DNA of 64,000 nucleotides from Vallitalea longa (GTDB taxonomy: Bacteria; Bacillota; Clostridia; Lachnospirales; Vallitaleaceae): positions 62,001 through 126,000 of the forward strand of contig NZ_BRLB01000008.1 of NCBI RefSeq assembly GCF_027923465.1, in the 5' to 3' direction. The position numbers were made by a program, and so were the translations under genes. Shown here piece after piece: positions 62,903 through 64,000 of the stretch; the first letter of the stretch is position 1, and the number at the start of each line of letters is the position of its first letter. The notes beneath the pieces were generated by a model. The model worked only from the letters and a program-made list of their open reading frames with translations, was not told where the DNA came from and did no database searches.

Positions 62903-64000
62903 TTATTCTAAAATTATATTTTTTATTAGTTTTCTATCAATTTTCCCATTAGCATTTTTTGGAAAAATATCGAAGGCTTTATACTCATGGGGACGCATGT
63001 ATTCTGGTAGTGACTTCTCTGCCGTAACTCTAAGAATCTTTACAAGCTGTTCATTACCTTCGTAAGCTAAAATGATTTTGTCATTTTCTAAGTCATAGAT
63101 ACAAACAACAAGGTCTATTTCTGCAACTGCTCCAAAAGCTGACTCTATCTCTCCCATTTCAATACGATATCCCATATGTTTTATCTGGAAATCTTTACGA
63201 CCTAAATATTCAAACTCACCGTATATGTTTTGTCTGACTAAGTCACCTGTTTTGTAAACTATTTCGGGGTACTCATTGTGTAAAGGATTTTGTACGAATG
63301 CTTCTTTAGTTTTTTCTCTATTTCCATAATATCCCCTCGCGATAAATGGTCCTGACACATAGAGTTCCCCCTCTGCTACACCTGATACTTGGTTTCCTTT
63401 TTCATCAACAACAAACAAATTGCAGTTACTGCAAGCATTACCAATTGGCAATGTCTCGGTTTCTTTAAACTCACGATTAACAATAAAGTATGCACATATA
63501 TCTGTAGTTTCTGTAGGTCCAAAGAGGTTAGCATACATTAGATTCGGAAAATATTTTTTCCAATAATTAAGATACTTTATAGGCATGACTTCCCCTGCAA
63601 ACAACACTTTTTTTAGATAATCAGGTTTACAGTATTTAAATAAATCCAATTTTGCTATAATACCTAAAGCTGTTGGAACCCAGTAGATTACATTGATCTT
63701 ACGATTATTCATATATTCTATAAGCTTTACAGGAAATGCAAAATATTCTTTTGGAATCATTTGATACGCACTTCCTGTAAATAAAGAAGCAAACATATCA
63801 GTTACTGACATACTGAAATATAGCGGTGTTTGAGAACCAAATATTGTTTGCTCATCTATATTAAAACAGGTTATAAACCAATCAATATAGCTTATTACAT
63901 TAAGATGTGTCAGTAATGCACCTTTCGGATTACCTGTTGAACCCGATGTAAATATGGAATAAGCTGGATCAGTGGATAGCATTTGTGAACGTATATTTGT
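62903..64000 (-). CDS. AMP-forming adenylation enzyme (DltA-like), 5' end beyond the window
   Basis: Only the C-terminal ~365 residues are in the window; the frame stays open to base 64000. Adenylation motifs are present: IFTSGSTGNPKG (P-loop), FGPTETTDICAY, YKTGDLVR and the C-terminal NGKIDRKLI Lys motif. It should activate an amino or other carboxylic acid with ATP and load it onto the carrier protein encoded next. Resemblance is to D-alanine:carrier ligases, but the specificity residues were not analysed. It is the upstream-most visible gene of this four-gene set. Confidence 0.88.
   Translation of the reverse strand, partial: TNIRSQMLSTDPAYSIFTSGSTGNPKGALLTHLNVISYIDWFITCFNIDEQTIFGSQTPLYFSMSVTDMFASLFTGSAYQMIPKEYFAFPVKLIEYMNNRKINVIYWVPTALGIIAKLDLFKYCKPDYLKKVLFAGEVMPIKYLNYWKKYFPNLMYANLFGPTETTDICAYFIVNREFKETETLPIGNACSNCNLFVVDEKGNQVSGVAEGELYVSGPFIARGYYGNREKTKEAFVQNPLHNEYPEIVYKTGDLVRQNIYGEFEYLGRKDFQIKHMGYRIEMGEIESAFGAVAEIDLVVCIYDLENDKIILAYEGNEQLVKILRVTAEKSLPEYMRPHEYKAFDIFPKNANGKIDRKLIKNIILE

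Noticed and set aside
1-64000. tRNA, rRNA, CRISPR arrays, intact prophage or intact insertion sequence
   Set aside because: Looked for by eye on both strands; no convincing example was found.

Overview
The window is AT-rich DNA (by eye roughly 30% GC) with strong AGGAGG-type ribosome binding sites, TTG/GTG starts, a Firmicutes-type LexA box, an ECF sigma/RsiV-type pair, a trimeric [FeFe] hydrogenase and 2-oxoacid:ferredoxin oxidoreductase genes. Together these point to a strictly anaerobic, Gram-positive-type fermentative member of the Clostridia, probably near the Lachnospirales. The species cannot be fixed from the sequence alone. No rRNA, tRNA or CRISPR array was seen.

Layout. 1-3114 (minus): fused alpha/beta and gamma/delta genes of a 2-oxoacid:ferredoxin oxidoreductase, the first cut by the window edge. 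3538-6046: a small lipoprotein, a membrane protein, MTA/SAH nucleosidase and a TSCPD protein. 6362-17001 (plus): a GntR/UTRA regulator followed by a ten-gene run: BMP-family lipoprotein, NupO/P/Q-type nucleoside ABC transporter, isochorismatase-fold hydrolase, PfkB kinase, nucleoside phosphorylase, BtpA/SgcQ TIM barrel, Fe-type alcohol dehydrogenase and an orphan TrpA-like lyase. This looks like a dedicated uptake-and-breakdown route for a nucleoside whose chemistry is not a textbook one; it is the strongest candidate here for an undescribed pathway. 17218-25852: housekeeping and repair genes (type 4 UDG, histidine phosphatase, MATE, TauE/SafE, PIN-PhoH, shikimate-kinase-like, LexA-controlled Y-family polymerase with a small partner, thymidine kinase).

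25853-26644 is a gene-free stretch with a run of hairpins (possible small RNA) and a cluster of DnaA boxes. 26645-34691 holds a YtxH-like miniprotein, an RND permease/TetR operon with its operator, an AI-2E-type permease and a large secreted carbohydrate-active-like protein. 35065-38338: thioredoxin, an ECF sigma/anti-sigma pair with an ECF-type promoter, and a CPBP protease. 38339-46134 is an accessory zone: broken IS21-type and Rpn-type transposase remnants, a duplicated and permuted IS fragment, a glycan-binding-like lipoprotein, a CARDB protein translationally coupled to a 47-residue miniprotein, further unknown proteins, and the housekeeping trmB.

46613-50845 is a hydCBA electron-bifurcating [FeFe] hydrogenase operon whose promoter carries a palindrome between -35 and -10. 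50946-55748: a Met/Asn-rich lipoprotein and a ROK-regulated sugar ABC transporter without its ATPase. 56067-58564: a DUF2726 protein and a chimeric RHS-type polymorphic toxin candidate with a downstream Zn-ribbon membrane protein. 58679-64000 (minus): DUF4203 and BI-1/YccA membrane proteins, then a dlt-like set (SGNH, MBOAT, carrier protein, adenylation enzyme) running off the right edge.

Two genes (PIN-PhoH and the secreted CAZyme-like protein) have conserved N-termini and perfect Shine-Dalgarno sequences but no ATG/GTG/TTG at the expected position, implying ACG and ATA/ATC initiation or sequence errors. Several genes absent from a simple long-ORF view (53, 51 and 47 codons) are annotated.
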